A stretch of DNA of 64,000 nucleotides from Maniola hyperantus (taxonomy: Eukaryota; Arthropoda; Insecta; Lepidoptera; Nymphalidae), in NCBI RefSeq assembly GCF_902806685.2, contig NC_048537.1:13228720-13292719 (forward strand). Reading direction: 5' to 3'. The notes under the pieces are model-generated. The model did not search any database, had not been told where the DNA came from, and saw only the letters and a list, made by a program, of their open reading frames with translations. A program made the translations under genes and the position numbers. Below, in pieces: positions 46,341-58,544 of this stretch (position 1 is the first letter of the stretch; each line of letters begins with the position of its first letter).

Positions 46341-46735
46341 AATAGGCTACTTGACAATTTTTTTAAGTTGGTCTTAAATGGTTAATATTTGTCCTATTAT
46401 ATCAAAAAAATTAACACCAAAAAATATTTTTCTTAGACAGGTGAAAACACTGTCGGCCATGTTTGGCCGATAGATTATCTGTGCTCTGACGTCATGCATT
46501 TGTAAACAACAGCTGTGGTTATACTGTTGTTTACAAATGCATGACGTCAGAGCACAGATAATCTATCGGCCAAACATGGCCGACAGTGTTTTCACCTGTC
46601 TAAGAAAAATATTTTTTTAAATTAAAGTTTTACGGTTTTTATGGCGCAAAAAAATATAGTGTTAATTTTTTTGATATAATAGGACAAATATTAACCATTT
46701 AAGACCAACTTAAAAAAATTGTCAAGTAGCCTATT
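46341..46735. repeat. 395-bp foldback element (long inverted repeat)
   Basis: Left arm 46341-46510, a 15-bp spacer (agctgtggttatact), right arm 46526-46735. The arms are nearly identical reverse complements, apart from about 40 bp missing from the left arm near 46414 (present in the right arm and in the copy at 25124). Both arms contain the palindrome CGGCCAAACATGGCCG and TGACGTCA. The ends read 'aataggctacttgacaattt' and its reverse. Confidence 0.92.
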
Positions 46736-47104
46736 TGATGATCGAATTTCTACGAATCACCAATTTACCAGTCCCGAATTGTTGGATAAGCGCCAGGGTT
46801 TTGAACTTCTTATGCCTACCTACCTATCTTATCCTACTTTTGTGTCTAGTAATGTTCTATAATACTGTGCAGTATTATTTTTGGAACACTTGAATTTTTA
46901 AATAATTGATAATAAGTACAGTCTACTAAGTAGGTAGACTATGTTGTGAGTTGCGACGTCTATCTCTTCAAACGGTTGACAGTCACTCTCACTTGGTATG
47001 AGTAAATAGACTTTTTGCGATATTATAAGTCGGCTTGCGCATCCAGGGATCCGGGCTACTGTCGTTTTTTTTCGACGTTTTGCACGATAATTCAAAAACT
47101 GCAT

Positions 47105-47520
47105 AAAAATCGGCTAAGTGCGAGTCAGGCTCGTGAAACGAGGGTTCCGTAATACAGTCATATTTTTTCGACATTTTGCACGATAATTAAAAAACTACCT
47201 ATGAAGCGTAAAAACAAATAAAAATCTGTTTTAGAATTTATACGTGAAGACCTTTCACATGATACCCCACTTGATATAGTTATCTTATTTCAAAAATTGT
47301 AAATACTAATTATTAGTTCATCATGACCACAATTTAATTTTTTGTGTGTGATGTAACCCTAAATTCATGGTTTTCAGATTTTTCCCCTTATGTCTTGTAT
47401 AAGACCTACCTACTTGCCCATGGTTCTAAGTCAACGGGAAGTAAGTACCTATCCTGTAGGTTTCGTTACAGACCTATAGACAGACAACAATGTGATCCTA
47501 TAAGTGTTCCGATTTTCCTT
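47105..47520 (+). repeat. 'GGTTCCGTA' interspersed repeat
   Basis: Near-full copy: 'cggctaagtgcgagtcaggc', 'gagggttccgtaatacag', 'gacattttgcacgataatta', 'cagacaacaatgtgatccta'. A short second 5' piece precedes it at 47060-47105. Confidence 0.65.
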
Positions 47521-47589
47521 TTGAGCTATAAGCACAGAAGATAATATAAAAGCTAGTAGAAAATAAGTTTTAATGCCTACCAGTAGTAC

Positions 47590-47800
47590 CACGGGTACCT
47601 TCATCACGGTTATCATCATCATCATCATCGTCATCATCATCAGCCTGTGGATGTCCACTGTTGGACATAGGCCTTCCCTAAAGAGCGCCACCACACCCGG
47701 TCCTCAGCCTTCCTCATCCAGCCACTTCCCGCCAGCCTCTTTATATCGTCGGTCCATCGTGCTGGAGGGCGTCCCACACGGTTATGTCATCACTAAATTT
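47590..47800 (-). mobile_element. RTE-type LINE 3' end
   Basis: Starts with a CATCAT microsatellite, then 'cctgtggatgtccactgttg' and 'gacataggccttccc', which is the reverse of the RTE tail seen at 15195-15485. It then continues into the polyprotein C-terminus ('ggagggcgtcccacac'). It is 5'-truncated. Confidence 0.75.
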
Positions 47801-47984
47801 GTAAATACATTGGTAAGTAGATTATCTACAAACAAATTAACTCTGGACTGGTTTGTTGTTCAACGAATGCTGATAACAACTTGCAATAATTAGCTTCACC
47901 ACGTCGCGCAATGTCCTTGAAAATTAACAACTTTAACATAAGTCGAATAATGTATTACTTATGTATAAACTACAAGTATGTGAA

Positions 47985-48178
47985 GTACGTGGCAGAAAAT
48001 AATGTACATCGATCTTTAGAAAGAGATAGCGGTTTTATAGAGCATTGTCTCTGTCGTTGAGACCGACAAAATTTGATATAGGTATGACTGAGTGACAGAG
48101 ACAACGCTTTACGAAGTCGAAATGTCATTCTAAAGGCCGATGTAGGTACATTACTTTCGGCTCCGTACTGTACACTAT
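47985..48178. mobile_element. MITE, family M3 (copy 2)
   Basis: Ends 'aaataatgtacatcgatct' and 'ggccgatgtaggtacattac' are inverted repeats. The centre 'cattgtctctgtcgttgaga' is shared with 19228-19390. Confidence 0.65.
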
Positions 48179-48689
48179 TTATGTGTCTGTGGGTGTACCT
48201 ACTTATTTCGGTGTACCTACTGAATAATCTGCAGTTTAAACATTAGGTAATTGATTGTACTATTTTTGCGAATACTAAATGATAAGCACAAGGATAAAGT
48301 TCTGCTTTTTTAAGGTTCCGTAGTGAAACAAGAAGAATAAGGCCACAGTCCATCACGCTGACCCAGTGCGGATTGACAGACTTCATAACTACATCTCCTT
48401 GTTTTCCTTCACCCAAATCCATTGAAGGTTTTCTACAAAAAAATATTTTCATATCACTCAGTGAAGCAGCAATGTAGAACCAACCAATGTCAAATGAGCT
48501 CCGTGGCTATCATTCAGTGTTAGACACTGAGTTAGAGAATCACCTCTCTGGAATATCTTGTAAACTTGTTATTTTAACCCTGGAGGTATGAATACTTAGT
48601 TGCATGTTTATTAATTAATCATGTTGTTATGATTAAAGATGACGAAATAGTCCTCGATCTCAATCAGTGACGTTCTAGCCTCTAGAGTA

Positions 48690-48850
48690 AGTACGCGACA
48701 GTTCGAGATAGCAATCAGGGTGAGAACGACCCGCACACCCGCACAGCCCCCGCGCTAATCCGGTGCGGGCAAGCGCGGATGACGTATGGGTCTACAGGGC
48801 GTTCCCTCGCTTCATACCCCGATTGCCATCTCAACCTGTCGCGCACTATA
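48690..48850. mobile_element. MITE, family M1 (copy 4)
   Basis: 'gtacgcgacagttcgagata' to 'tctcaacctgtcgcgcacta', with the GC-rich centre 'cgcacacccgcacagccccc' shared with copies 1 and 5. Confidence 0.75.
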
Positions 48851-49059
48851 GAATGATTCATTTTTCATTTGACAAAAGGTCATAACTAATAGCGGATTCA
48901 TGTCTAAACTATTGAATCATGCGCCCGCGTCTGAATACGAATGTTACCTTATTCTATTTTGCATGTTTCTCGTCTCAGACAAACTTACCCAGTGATCTAA
49001 TGATTTTAAGCTTATTTCGTGGATAAACGACATATTTTAATGTAGATATCGGGTACATA

Positions 49060-49245
49060 CCACGATTAAAATCCCGTGGGAACTCTTTGATTTTCCGGGA
49101 TAAAAAGTAGCCTATGACCTTCCCCGGGATACAAGCTATCTCTGTACTTTTATATGAGCCGTGAAAAGCTAGCAGGCAGACGGACAGACGGACAGACAGA
49201 CAGACACACTTTCGCATTTATACCTAATATTAGTATAAGTATGGA
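49060..49245 (+). repeat. 'CGTCCGCGTGG' family, 3' part
   Basis: 'aaatcccgtgggaactcttt', 'gggataaaaagtagcctatg', 'gacagacagacacactttcg' and 'ctaatattagtat' in family order. Confidence 0.6.
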
Positions 49246-49534
49246 AATATGGATTTTTATATCCTTTGCGTGCGATTGAAGGACAAATTAACAAATCAAT
49301 AAACCAACAAACAAACAAACACACTTTCGCATAATTTTATTTATGGGTACCTAGTGGTGGTTGTATGTAAACAATTATTATTTTTAGCAATTACATAGTC
49401 GAGAATAAATAGGCGTTCAATACATAAAAATATCCGGATTATTCCTAAAGTACCTACTAATTAACGTGTTTGTTTGTTGGTTTATCCTTCAGTCGCAACG
49501 GAGCAACGAAATAACGTGAACTAAGTAGGTATTC

Positions 49535-49855
49535 ATCATCATCATGATCAACGCATCGCCGGCTCACTACAGAGCACGGGTCTCCTCTCAGAGTGAGAAG
49601 GGTTTTGGCCATAGTCTACCACGCTGGCCAAGTGCGGATTGGCAGACTTCACACACCTTTGAGAACATTATGGAGAACTCTCAGGCATGCAGGTTTCCTT
49701 ACGATGTTTTCCTTCACCGTTAAAGCAAGTGATATTTTAATTACTTACAAATGCACATAACTCCGAAAAGTTAGAGGTGCGTGCCCGGGATCGAACCCCC
49801 GACCTCCGATTGAAAGGCGGACGTCCTAACCACTAGGCTACCACAGCTTTTTTAA
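49535..49855 (-). mobile_element. tRNA-derived SINE, about 320 bp
   Basis: The minus strand starts 'GCTGTGGTAGCCTAGTGGTT' (A box) and has 'GGTTCGATCCCGGGCACGC' (B box). It then has 'GAAGGAAAACATCGTAAGGA', 'ACCTGCATGCC' and 'CCGCACTTGGCCAGCGTGGT', and ends in an ATGATG run. The best-preserved SINE here; 48300-48420 has a related fragment. Confidence 0.8.
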
Positions 49856-50364
49856 GTAGGTAATTGCATGGATATAATCAAGACTTGAAGAGTGACATAC
49901 TGATTTTATCCGGGAAAATTAAAGATGTTCCCACAGATTAGGTACCTAATAGGTATACAACTTAGACACACTTTGTGACGTAACGGCTTACCTATTTATG
50001 ATGTCATGGACAACCAGGTATTGATGACAGCTTAAGTTCACTCTGACTGCGGCCTCCATCATTTGAATGATGACGCGGCCATTGCATCGTCACCATTTAA
50101 AATAGACTATAGGTAGGTCATCGGCGTTTATGCAAACAGATGACTAGGTACCTAGGTAGGTACATATTTTGTGAAGACGATGTACCTACCAGTCCATGCA
50201 CAGAATTGCTGCTGCATAGTGCATACCTATCATTTTTACGGTTCCTTCCAGAATAAAATAAGAAAAGCTTATCTTTCTTTTCTTTTAAAGAAAACTCTTT
50301 CTTAGATATAATATCGTATCATCTTAACTTTTTTATATATCGTCCAGTCCGCCTGTTGAATAAA

Positions 50365-51075
50365 AAAAAATCGGCCAAGTGCGATTCAGACTCGCGCACC
50401 GAGGGTTCCGTACTCGGTTATTTTTTCCACATTGTGCACGATAAGTCAAAAACTATTATGCATAAAAGAAATAAAAATCTGTTTTAGAATATACACGCAA
50501 AGCCCTTTCATATTATGATACCCTACTTTGTATAGAAAATAGTAATCTTACTTTGAAAATTGAAAATAATACTAATTACATATATTTGTTATTTTTAGGG
50601 TTCCACAAAAGGAAAAACGGAACCCTTATAGGATCACTTTGTTGTCTGTCTGTCTGTTTGTCTGTATGTCTGTCTGTCTGTCGGTCTGTCAAGAAACCGT
50701 CAGATTTTTTCCCCGAATGTCAGCCATAAGTGGCCCTATCGCGGTTGTTTGACAGCTACAATGTCACGATCGCAATCATCTCTGATTGGTTAATGCTCGC
50801 TCACTATTGGCCACAATTCATTGTTGCAAGAAGAATCGCACAAATTCAGCCAATCAGAACAATTGAGATTGTAATAATGATTGATGCAGGTTTTAGACAA
50901 TCGCCCGATAAATTAACCTACCTGCCAAATTTCATAATTCTAGGTCAACGAGAAGTAGGTACCCTTAACCCTATAAGTTTTCTTGACGGACAGACGGACA
51001 GACAGACAGATAGACAGACAGACAACGAAGTAGTCCTATAAGGGTTCCTTTTTATTTTTGAGGTACGGAACCCTT
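50365..51075 (+). repeat. 'GGTTCCGTA' repeats with nested insertion
   Basis: One copy starts 'cggccaagtgcgattcagac' and a second repeat piece 'gggttccacaaaaggaaaa' begins near 50600. The second is interrupted by the M6 element (50725-50920) and resumes at 'aacctacctgccaaatttca', ending 'gaggtacggaaccctt'. Confidence 0.65.
50725..50920 (+). mobile_element. Short nonautonomous element, family M6 (copy 2)
   Basis: Reads 'gacagctacaatgtcacgat' through 'cagccaatcagaacaattga' to 'gatgcaggttttagacaatc'. It matches the reverse of 11290-11462 and has inserted into another repeat. Confidence 0.7.
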
Positions 51076-51328
51076 ACAAATTAAAATATTATGTTAAAAT
51101 CAATACCTACCGTTGAGTTATTATCATTATACCTACCTCCCGTTTCATTCAGCAAATTCACTAGGACCAGAGTGAACTAGGTACCTAAACTATTGCACAT
51201 TCGCGGTTTTGAAATTTTGAAAAAAAAAAAAAAGTTGTTTGGCTTGGCATTCATATTTCATAGTCATAGAGTGGTTATAATATTATAGCCTACCCGCGTC
51301 GTTCGGGAGTTCGGGAGACGGGCCTATA

Positions 51329-51363
51329 CACGGAACAGAAAAAACAGTTTTTTCTGTTCCGTG
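51329..51363. repeat. Perfect 35-bp palindrome
   Basis: CACGGAACAGAAAAAAC, one base, and its exact reverse complement. A 'gggcctata' direct repeat flanks it on both sides, suggesting a tiny insertion with a target duplication. Confidence 0.8.
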
Positions 51364-51834
51364 GGCCTATATAATAAATAATTTTATAGGGTGTGCTGCC
51401 ATCTACTTGAATTGCTCAAAATAAATTTCATATAAATACCGCCCTCTATACTTTACGTACTAAACTACGTGATGGAGTTATTCTACGTGCTGTGATAGCG
51501 TGAACGTGAAGCTGCACCTAGCATTTAAACGATAACAATAAGTAAATAAAGATGGCGTTAATATAAAAGTTGCGAACAAAAACTTTTATGTACGTATAGT
51601 TATTAAAAATAATAATAATATTATTAGAGTTCTGTAGTCTGTACCCGATGGGTGCCAACGAGGTGCCAACGTAACCCTATTACTAAGTGTCCGCTGTCCG
51701 TCCAGATGTCCATCCGTCTGTCTGTCTGTCAGCGAGCTGTACTTAGGTATCTCATGAACCGTAATAGAGCTGATCAGAGAATGTACCTATATTTCCGTTA
51801 CCGTTTTTTTCGATCCTGTGACCTGTAGCATATT

Positions 51835-52057
51835 ATACAGGATGGCCGGAGATGTGACCTCTAAAAGAAAAATTGAATACCTTATATTAAGGAGTATCCA
51901 AATCACCCCCATGTATGTTCAGCGACTTTCAATAGTTTAGGAGATATGAATTTTTAAATGATTTTTTTATAATTTTCATGCGTCAGTGGTTTGGATACCC
52001 CTTAATATAAGGTATTCAATTTTTTCTTTTAGACGTCACATCTCCGGCCAACCTGTA
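51835..52057. mobile_element. Foldback MITE with about 70-bp arms
   Basis: 'atacaggatggccggagatg' and 'catctccggccaacctgtat' end the element. The arms continue with 'attgaataccttatattaag' and its reverse. The centre is about 85 bp. Confidence 0.75.
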
Positions 52058-52819
52058 TATTCTGTGCCTGTAGGCACACCGCACAATGTTAAATGTAGGT
52101 AGGTATAGATAGTTATGACCTATAGATATAGAAACGATTCGTACCTACCTACTGACTGTAGTTGTACCTACCTAGTTACTGTATGCTGTAATTTACATAC
52201 GTAAACTTAGGTACCTACAATCTTTATGCTAGTAAATGGAAAAGATAACGCAGGCGAAGCCGCGAGGATCAGCTAGTAAAAAGTAAGTCACATCAAGAAC
52301 ATGTCAAGCGTGACGCGAAATTTCAGATTAGATCAATAAAAAAGTTCCATATCCTACCATCTGCTACCCCAATAGAGGGGTAGTACCGCAGCTGGCGTCG
52401 CACGCGCACTTAACAATGGACGATCAATGAACCCAACCCCCACCCCTAGGGCAACTAGGTTCCATATCAAACTTATAATATTTTTAGGACCATCATTATC
52501 TAGGGCTGCCGTGTACACGACATATAAATGAAATGAATTGAATGAAAAAATAAGCATAGAATACAAAGAAAACATAGCTTGGTTTGATGTCCTCGCACAA
52601 AGGGTAAGTGTGGACATAATATACTGCCGTCCTATATCTAAGAAAAATCGGTTAAATGCGATTCGAACTAGCAAACTAAGGGTTTCGTAGGTACCATCGT
52701 ACAAAAATAACACTTTTTAATTTTTTTAATTTTTATAGTGGTTATTTTGAAATTGTTTAGTATTTATTATTATAGCGGCGCAATAGAAATACACATTCTG
52801 TGACAATTTATACGTCTTA

Positions 52820-52990
52820 CTCTCTACATGGCATCGTACCGTAACTTTAAATCGCTTGGCGGAACCTCTTTGTCAGTAGGATAGTAAGTACCTTACTAGC
52901 TACAGTCATAGCCTCCAAATAGACAGACAGAGACAAATTGCCAAATTGTCCCTGCAGGGAATCGAGCCCCGGACCTCCCGTTTCTGCAGA
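52820..52990 (-). mobile_element. SINE fragment related to 30165-30490
   Basis: The plus strand carries 'catggcatcgtaccgtaac', 'aaatcgcttggcgga' and, at the tRNA end, 'ggaatcgagccccggacctc', the reverse of the Bm1-like SINE order. Confidence 0.55.
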
Positions 52991-53549
52991 TCTCTGCATG
53001 ACATGCATGCAGAAATTTAGCATGCAGTTTCTGCATGCTAAATTTCAGCCCGATCCGTCCACTAGTTTGAGCTGTGCGTTGATAGATCAGTCAGTTAGTC
53101 AGTCAGTCAGGCACCTTTTCCTTTTTAATATTTAGACAGATTCATCTGACGCTGTATTCAGCATTGAAAGAATAATTGCAGACAGCCACTTATAGCCAGC
53201 GAAACTTAAAAAAATCGAATCAATCCTGAAAATAACGTACACATGGTATCCTTAGTTACGTAGCCAGCGTGCTTTTCTCACCGAAAAGGTTCATTGAATC
53301 CTTAAAAGGGAAGGTTGTACACAATAAGAGATACTGGAACAGCTGATCCATTCAAAATCTAACAGAAAAAGTAAAGCATTTTTTCAATTTGTTTTTATAT
53401 GCAACTGCGAAACAATGCAATTTTAGAATTAAGCTTGACTTCTGAAAGAGATTGCCTGTATTTGAGAGAGAACTTTCAGAAGCTCTACGAAATAAGGAGA
53501 GGATTGAAATCTGAAAGTTGTCATGGTATACATCGATGTGTTGAGGAGG

Positions 53550-54135
53550 TCAAGCTAGCACGGAAGTTGTGGGGTGCCAGCCAGATACTTAACCTCCCAG
53601 TATGCCTGGGTGCTGCTGGTCCTTTTAGATGCGTCCGAGGGGAAGAGCAGTATTCGAGACGGTACACCCCGGTATAACATGGCTAATAATAATCTTTCTT
53701 CGAGCATATTGTTGGCTATGGGTAATGACCTGGCAGGGGAGGAGGTTACTCCGCGTGCCCCTCTGACTAGCAGAGGGCGCAGTGGACGAGACGAAGGATG
53801 AGACGCGGGCGACGTGCGCAGAATCGCGTTGTCGCCCGTTGGGTCCCCCGGCGGGAGGAGGTCCACATCGTTGGTGCGCCTCGGACGTGTGGTGGGGGAC
53901 CTCGTGAGTGGGTCCCGGACCCCGGTGGAGGGTCCGCCTCGGCGGACATCGCTGGCTGGGTCACGGCTGATTGCTTCGGTTTTCCCGCCAGTCGCCAGGC
54001 GACACGCAGGAGCGCTGCTGGGTTTTAGTGGGTGGAATACCCACTAAACTAAAACCTAGCAGCGCTCCTGCGCGTCGCCTCTCGGCCGGCGAGTCCCACA
54101 TACCCTCCCTGGCTGGCTGGCTGGCTGGCTTAAAA
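53550..54135 (+). mobile_element. GC-rich insert, probably LINE-derived
   Basis: A sharply GC-rich block in AT-rich DNA with overlapping Arg/Gly-rich frames of 65-103 codons on both strands and no single intact frame. It ends with a long hairpin (53997-54080) and a GGCT microsatellite (54109-54131). Structure and composition suggest a non-LTR element end, but no diagnostic motif was found. Confidence 0.4.
53997..54080. repeat. 84-bp hairpin
   Basis: 'aggcgacacgcaggagcgct' pairs with 'agcgctcctgcgcgtcgcct', and 'gttttagtgggt' with 'acccactaaa'. Only a few bases form the loop. Confidence 0.85.
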
Positions 54136-54689
54136 TATTAACAACGCTCACGTAAACCCTCGTCCATCGATGTTCTTAACTGGGCTAAGACCCCCGCCGT
54201 TGCTCTGTACAAGTACATTCGTTGCAGAACTGGGATATCGTAAAGCTGTGGTACTACAGTGTAACTAGATATTATAACAAAGTAGCAGCATCCGTTCGCT
54301 TTACGACACATTTGCCTCAATCGAAATGTATGCAACTTGTGGGAGGTGTAGACGGTGATAGATGGGCCGTGGCTTGAAGGTTCCTCGGTGCTAATAGTTA
54401 GCTACGTGTACGTCGGAAATATACATATGTAAGTATATATAATATACAGTCAGTTCCACCACAGATCCACGTTTTTGACGACCTAATAGCCACTTTGGGT
54501 TGCACACATCGCTCGGGGTTCTTTAACCTTTACCAATAGGAAGTATACACTGACTCGTGCTACCGACTTTACCTACTGTTTGGTGGGCAACTATAACGAT
54601 GACTATCTATGGTGCAACTGGCCCTTATATTCAGTAAGTATCTAGATGAAATAGTAGGTATTATCGACCTTCTATAAAAATATATAAGT

Positions 54690-54885
54690 ACCTATATAAA
54701 GAAAAGCTGGCTGAATGACTGATCTATCAACGCACGGATCAAACTACGACGGATCGGGCTGAAATTTGGTATGCAGATAGCTATTATGATGATTAGCATC
54801 CGCTAAGCAAGGATTTTTGAAAATTCAAGCCCTAAGGGGGTAAAATAGGGGTTTGTATTTTGTGTAGGTCCACGCGGATGAAGTC
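54690..54885 (+). repeat. 'CTATCAACGCA' family repeat
   Basis: 'gactgatctatcaacgcacg', 'tggtatgcagatagctatta', 'gtccacgcggatgaagtcc' in family order. Confidence 0.6.
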
Positions 54886-55090
54886 CAATTGAAAAGCTAC
54901 ATAGTAGGTATTTAAATATTTTTAAAACGAACCAAATTACAACTTATAGGTACCTAGTAGCACAGAATAATTTAATAGTACTAACGTAGTAGTAGGTAGG
55001 TAGGTAGGTACTGTTGCATAATGGCGTCAGGTAAAAAGAGATCAGTGGAGTGATCACGGAGGGGATGTGTAGGTAATGTAAGAAAAGAAA

Positions 55091-55199
55091 GTACCTACCG
55101 TGAAACCTGCTTACTTTGCCACTTTTTAGTGGTTCAAAAAGTTTGGTATGGCAAAGCAACTGACTGGTGGCAAAGTCAGCAGGTTTCACGGTACCTACC
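55091..55199. repeat. 109-bp hairpin
   Basis: 'gtacctaccgtgaaacctgc' pairs with 'gcaggtttcacggtacctac', and 'actttgccac' with 'gtggcaaagt'. The loop is about 45 bp. Confidence 0.8.
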
Positions 55200-55754
55200 T
55201 ATAATATTTACTTTCCTAATCGGTGATCAATTTGCACGGCACAAACACCTCCTCTCTGACGCACCTCTCTTCGTTCCGTGCCACCAAATAGATCGACAAA
55301 TCATCCACTGCGCAGGTTCAAAGTCAAAGTTCTTATCCTGACGCCAGTCTCTCCAGTTCTCAATCAGGGCCTAAACACATTACTGCGTTGAAGTGTGTCG
55401 TGACGAGTCGTATGTGATACGACCGAAGGCGGTCGAATTCATCGGAGTCACACATTTTACGGAGACACTGGAACTAGACCACTTGGTATATGTATAAACT
55501 TTAAATCCAAAAATAACACTGATTGTGCAAGAAAACCTTACGTAAGCTAGGTTCTTGTCCAGTTTTTTATACCATCCTATACGCGAATCACGATGTCATT
55601 TTTTGTTTGACCAAAACTAAAAAAATTAAGTTATTACTTAATACTAGATACTGCATAAAGTAAGACTTTGCTAAGAAGAGATAAAAACTAGATATCCAAG
55701 ACCGTAAATAATTAGCTATCTAATTAGTAAATTTAAATATACATACCTACATAT

Positions 55755-55830
55755 CAAAAATTCCGGACCGGCAGGATTCGAACCCGCGTCTACTGAGATC
55801 GCACCCGACGCTCTGACTAATACAAGTACC
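55755..55830 (-). mobile_element. tRNA-like SINE head fragment
   Basis: The minus strand reads 'GTCAGAGCGTCGGGTGCGAT' then 'GCGGGTTCGAATCCTGCCGG', a tRNA-like A and B box pair. There is no complete cloverleaf, so it is a SINE head rather than a tRNA gene. Confidence 0.55.
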
Positions 55831-55864
55831 TACAGTCAGAGATAATACAGTCGTATATCTTCTT

Positions 55865-56190
55865 CTTCTTCTAAATATATAAAAGGAAAAGGTGACTGAC
55901 TGACTGACTGACTGACTGACTGATCTATCATCGCACAGCTCAAACTACTGGACGGATTGGGCTGAAATTTGGCATGCAGATAGCTATTATGACGTAGGCA
56001 TCCGCTAAGAAAGCATTTTTGAAAATTCAACCCCTAAATTTGTCATTTGTCTGCTAAAAGACCTACCTGTCAAATTGCATGATTCTAGGTCAACGGGAAG
56101 TAGGTTTCTTACCAGATACGATAGGCAGGCAGACAACGAAGTGATCTTATAAGGGTTGCTTTTTTCCTTTTGAGGTACGGAACCCTAAAA
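55865..56190 (+). repeat. Two adjacent interspersed repeats
   Basis: 55865-56035 is the 'CTATCAACGCA' family, led by a (TGAC)7 microsatellite at 55893-55922. 56040-56190 is the 3' part of the 'GGTTCCGTA' family, ending 'gaggtacggaaccctaaaaa'. Confidence 0.65.
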
Positions 56191-56849
56191 ACACACTGTA
56201 TACTCAATAGCCACATGAGTAGATATCCCCTATACTGCGTGCGTACTATCTAGATAGATGAACATTATGCCTATACGACAACCTTCTAATCATAGATAGA
56301 TAATAACTATGATAAAGCTTTGACGTTATCTATCTACGTCTAATGCACAATTCCTTATAAAAACTGGAGATAAGAGAGCATTCCTATAGGTGTAGACTTG
56401 TTAGAGGTGATGCCGGATGTTTATCTGGCGTCAGTAAATATTGGTTGCAGAGCTAAGATGTTTATGTCTTGGGACATTTGCGTACATTGTATTAAAATTA
56501 CATATACCTAATATGGATTTAATCATATTGGGCAATTGATTTCATTCAAACGGTTCAAACCAAATCGCGTTAAAGTATCAAACGACTAGTACGTTACTGA
56601 TAAATGAAATTCTTTGAATAACATAATCGAATTAAGCGAAAAGGCCTACAATTTGAGAAGTTTATTAAAGGTACATCGTAATATTTTCTTGAGGAGTCTA
56701 AACTATATAGGTATCTATACCTTGGGTAAAAACTTATACTCTCAAAATAAAAAATGTACGCACATAACGACTATGTTATATTTGGAATCTTTCAAGCTCA
56801 TTATCTCAGTTTACCAAAATGGCGCAATCCTAATCCTAATACAATATTA

Positions 56850-57810
56850 TAAACTAGCTGATCCCCGCGGCTTCGCCCGCGTAGATTTAGGTTTTTAAAG
56901 ATCCCGTATAGCCTATGTCACTCAGGAATAATGTAGCTTTCTGCTGGTGAAAGAATTTTTAAAATCGGTTCAGTAGTTCTAAAGATTACCCCCTACAAAC
57001 AAACTTAACGACATTACCTCTTTATATAATAAAATAATACAACGGGCCGTGCAGCAGAAATCGTAATATTTTAATTTCGCCATAACTTCAAAACCAAACG
57101 TCCAATTTTAATCATTCAAAGACCAAATATTATCTCCATAAACTGTTCTTAGTGATGAAATCATTTATTTTGATAAGGATTAATAGCATGAGTAAAATAA
57201 ACGCGTTTAAATGTAGTCCAAAAAAAATTCAAGATTTTTAAATAAAAAAATGGTTGCTGTGCCTCACTCGACATAGATGGGTATAGTGTGTCGCGGACTT
57301 TTTTGTAGATATTTATAAGATCTACAATTAATTAGAACATTTTATGGTTCTATCTTTTATAGTTTAGGCAGCGTACGCAAAATAAGTAACTTTTCTGGTT
57401 GATTTTTTACACCTTGTGTCCGAAAAACCCAAATATCTTACGGAACCCTATTTTTTTTCCAAAATAAAATATAGCCTATGTTACTCGTGGATAATGTAGC
57501 TTTCGAATGGTGAAAGAATTTTTAAAATCGGTCCAGTAGTTTTTGAGCCTATTCAGTACAAACAAACAAACAAACAAACAAACAAACAAACAAACAAACA
57601 AAGTTTTCCTCTTTATAATATTAGTGTAGAGTGTAGATAAATGTGAAAGTTAGTGTGTATGTTTGGATGTTTGTTACACAATCACGCAAAAAACGGCTGA
57701 ACGTATTTGGATGAAATTTGGAATGGAGATAGATTATACCCAAGATTAACACATAGGCTACTTTTTATCCCGGAAAATCACAGGGTTCCCGCGGAATTTT
57801 GAAAAATGTA
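56850..57810 (+). repeat. Degenerate 'CGTCCGCGTGG' relatives and AAAC microsatellite
   Basis: 56855-57010 has 'ctagctgatccccgcggctt' and 'tcggttcagtagttc'. 57450-57557 repeats the latter half and ends in an (AAAC)11 run at 57558-57602. 57640-57810 is an inverted family piece ('taggctactttttatcccgg'). Confidence 0.5.
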
Positions 57811-58544
57811 AATTTGTATTTTGTATTTATTTATTTATTAAAGAAGAATATTTGCAGGTTACAACAAGTTTGGTGCATTCATAAACTTTAAATAAGTTTT
57901 TCCGTACACCAGTGCCGTCGACAGTCGATAGGTACCTACACGTAACATTAATTTATTGTTATACTTAATACTTAACAGCTAACTAACAATTACTTAATAT
58001 AAACTAACAACATTAAGCTAAATGTGGGTTATTTTAAACTTACTATACATTAAATAATTATTTTAAACTTAATATACATAATAGGTAAAAAACACAATCA
58101 TTTATATAATGTAGGTAGGTAAGAAAACGTTCATTATTAAATATCACAGCGGAGTAGTAACATACCACGAGCGTAAGACGCTCACTCACACTACTTCGTG
58201 TATTATATTTTAACTTCTGGTACAGGGTGATTACTTTATTAATTTAAGTTCAATGTATCTTATAATTATTTTTCTGATGTGTGATTGATTTTGGTGAATG
58301 TTATTGGCCAGTTATAGGGTTAGTGTAGCTTATTTCAAGTGAAATGTGTAGATGTAGTTAATGTACACTAACTACGTAGGTGTAGTAAATCCACGCGAAC
58401 GAAGTCGCGGGCATCAGCTAGTATTCCATAACGCAGTCCAATAATGTATCTGAATTCTGACTGTTCTCAACAAGTTACCTACAATCACTTTGACTAACTC
58501 TCCAGACCATATGAGTACTATATGTCCCACGTGGCCAGACCCCA

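Noticed and set aside
52354..52713. 119-codon minus-strand frame
   Set aside because: It crosses an interspersed repeat and has no recognisable domain.
55755..55830. Possible tRNA gene
   Set aside because: A and B boxes are present but acceptor and anticodon stems do not pair, so it is a SINE head.
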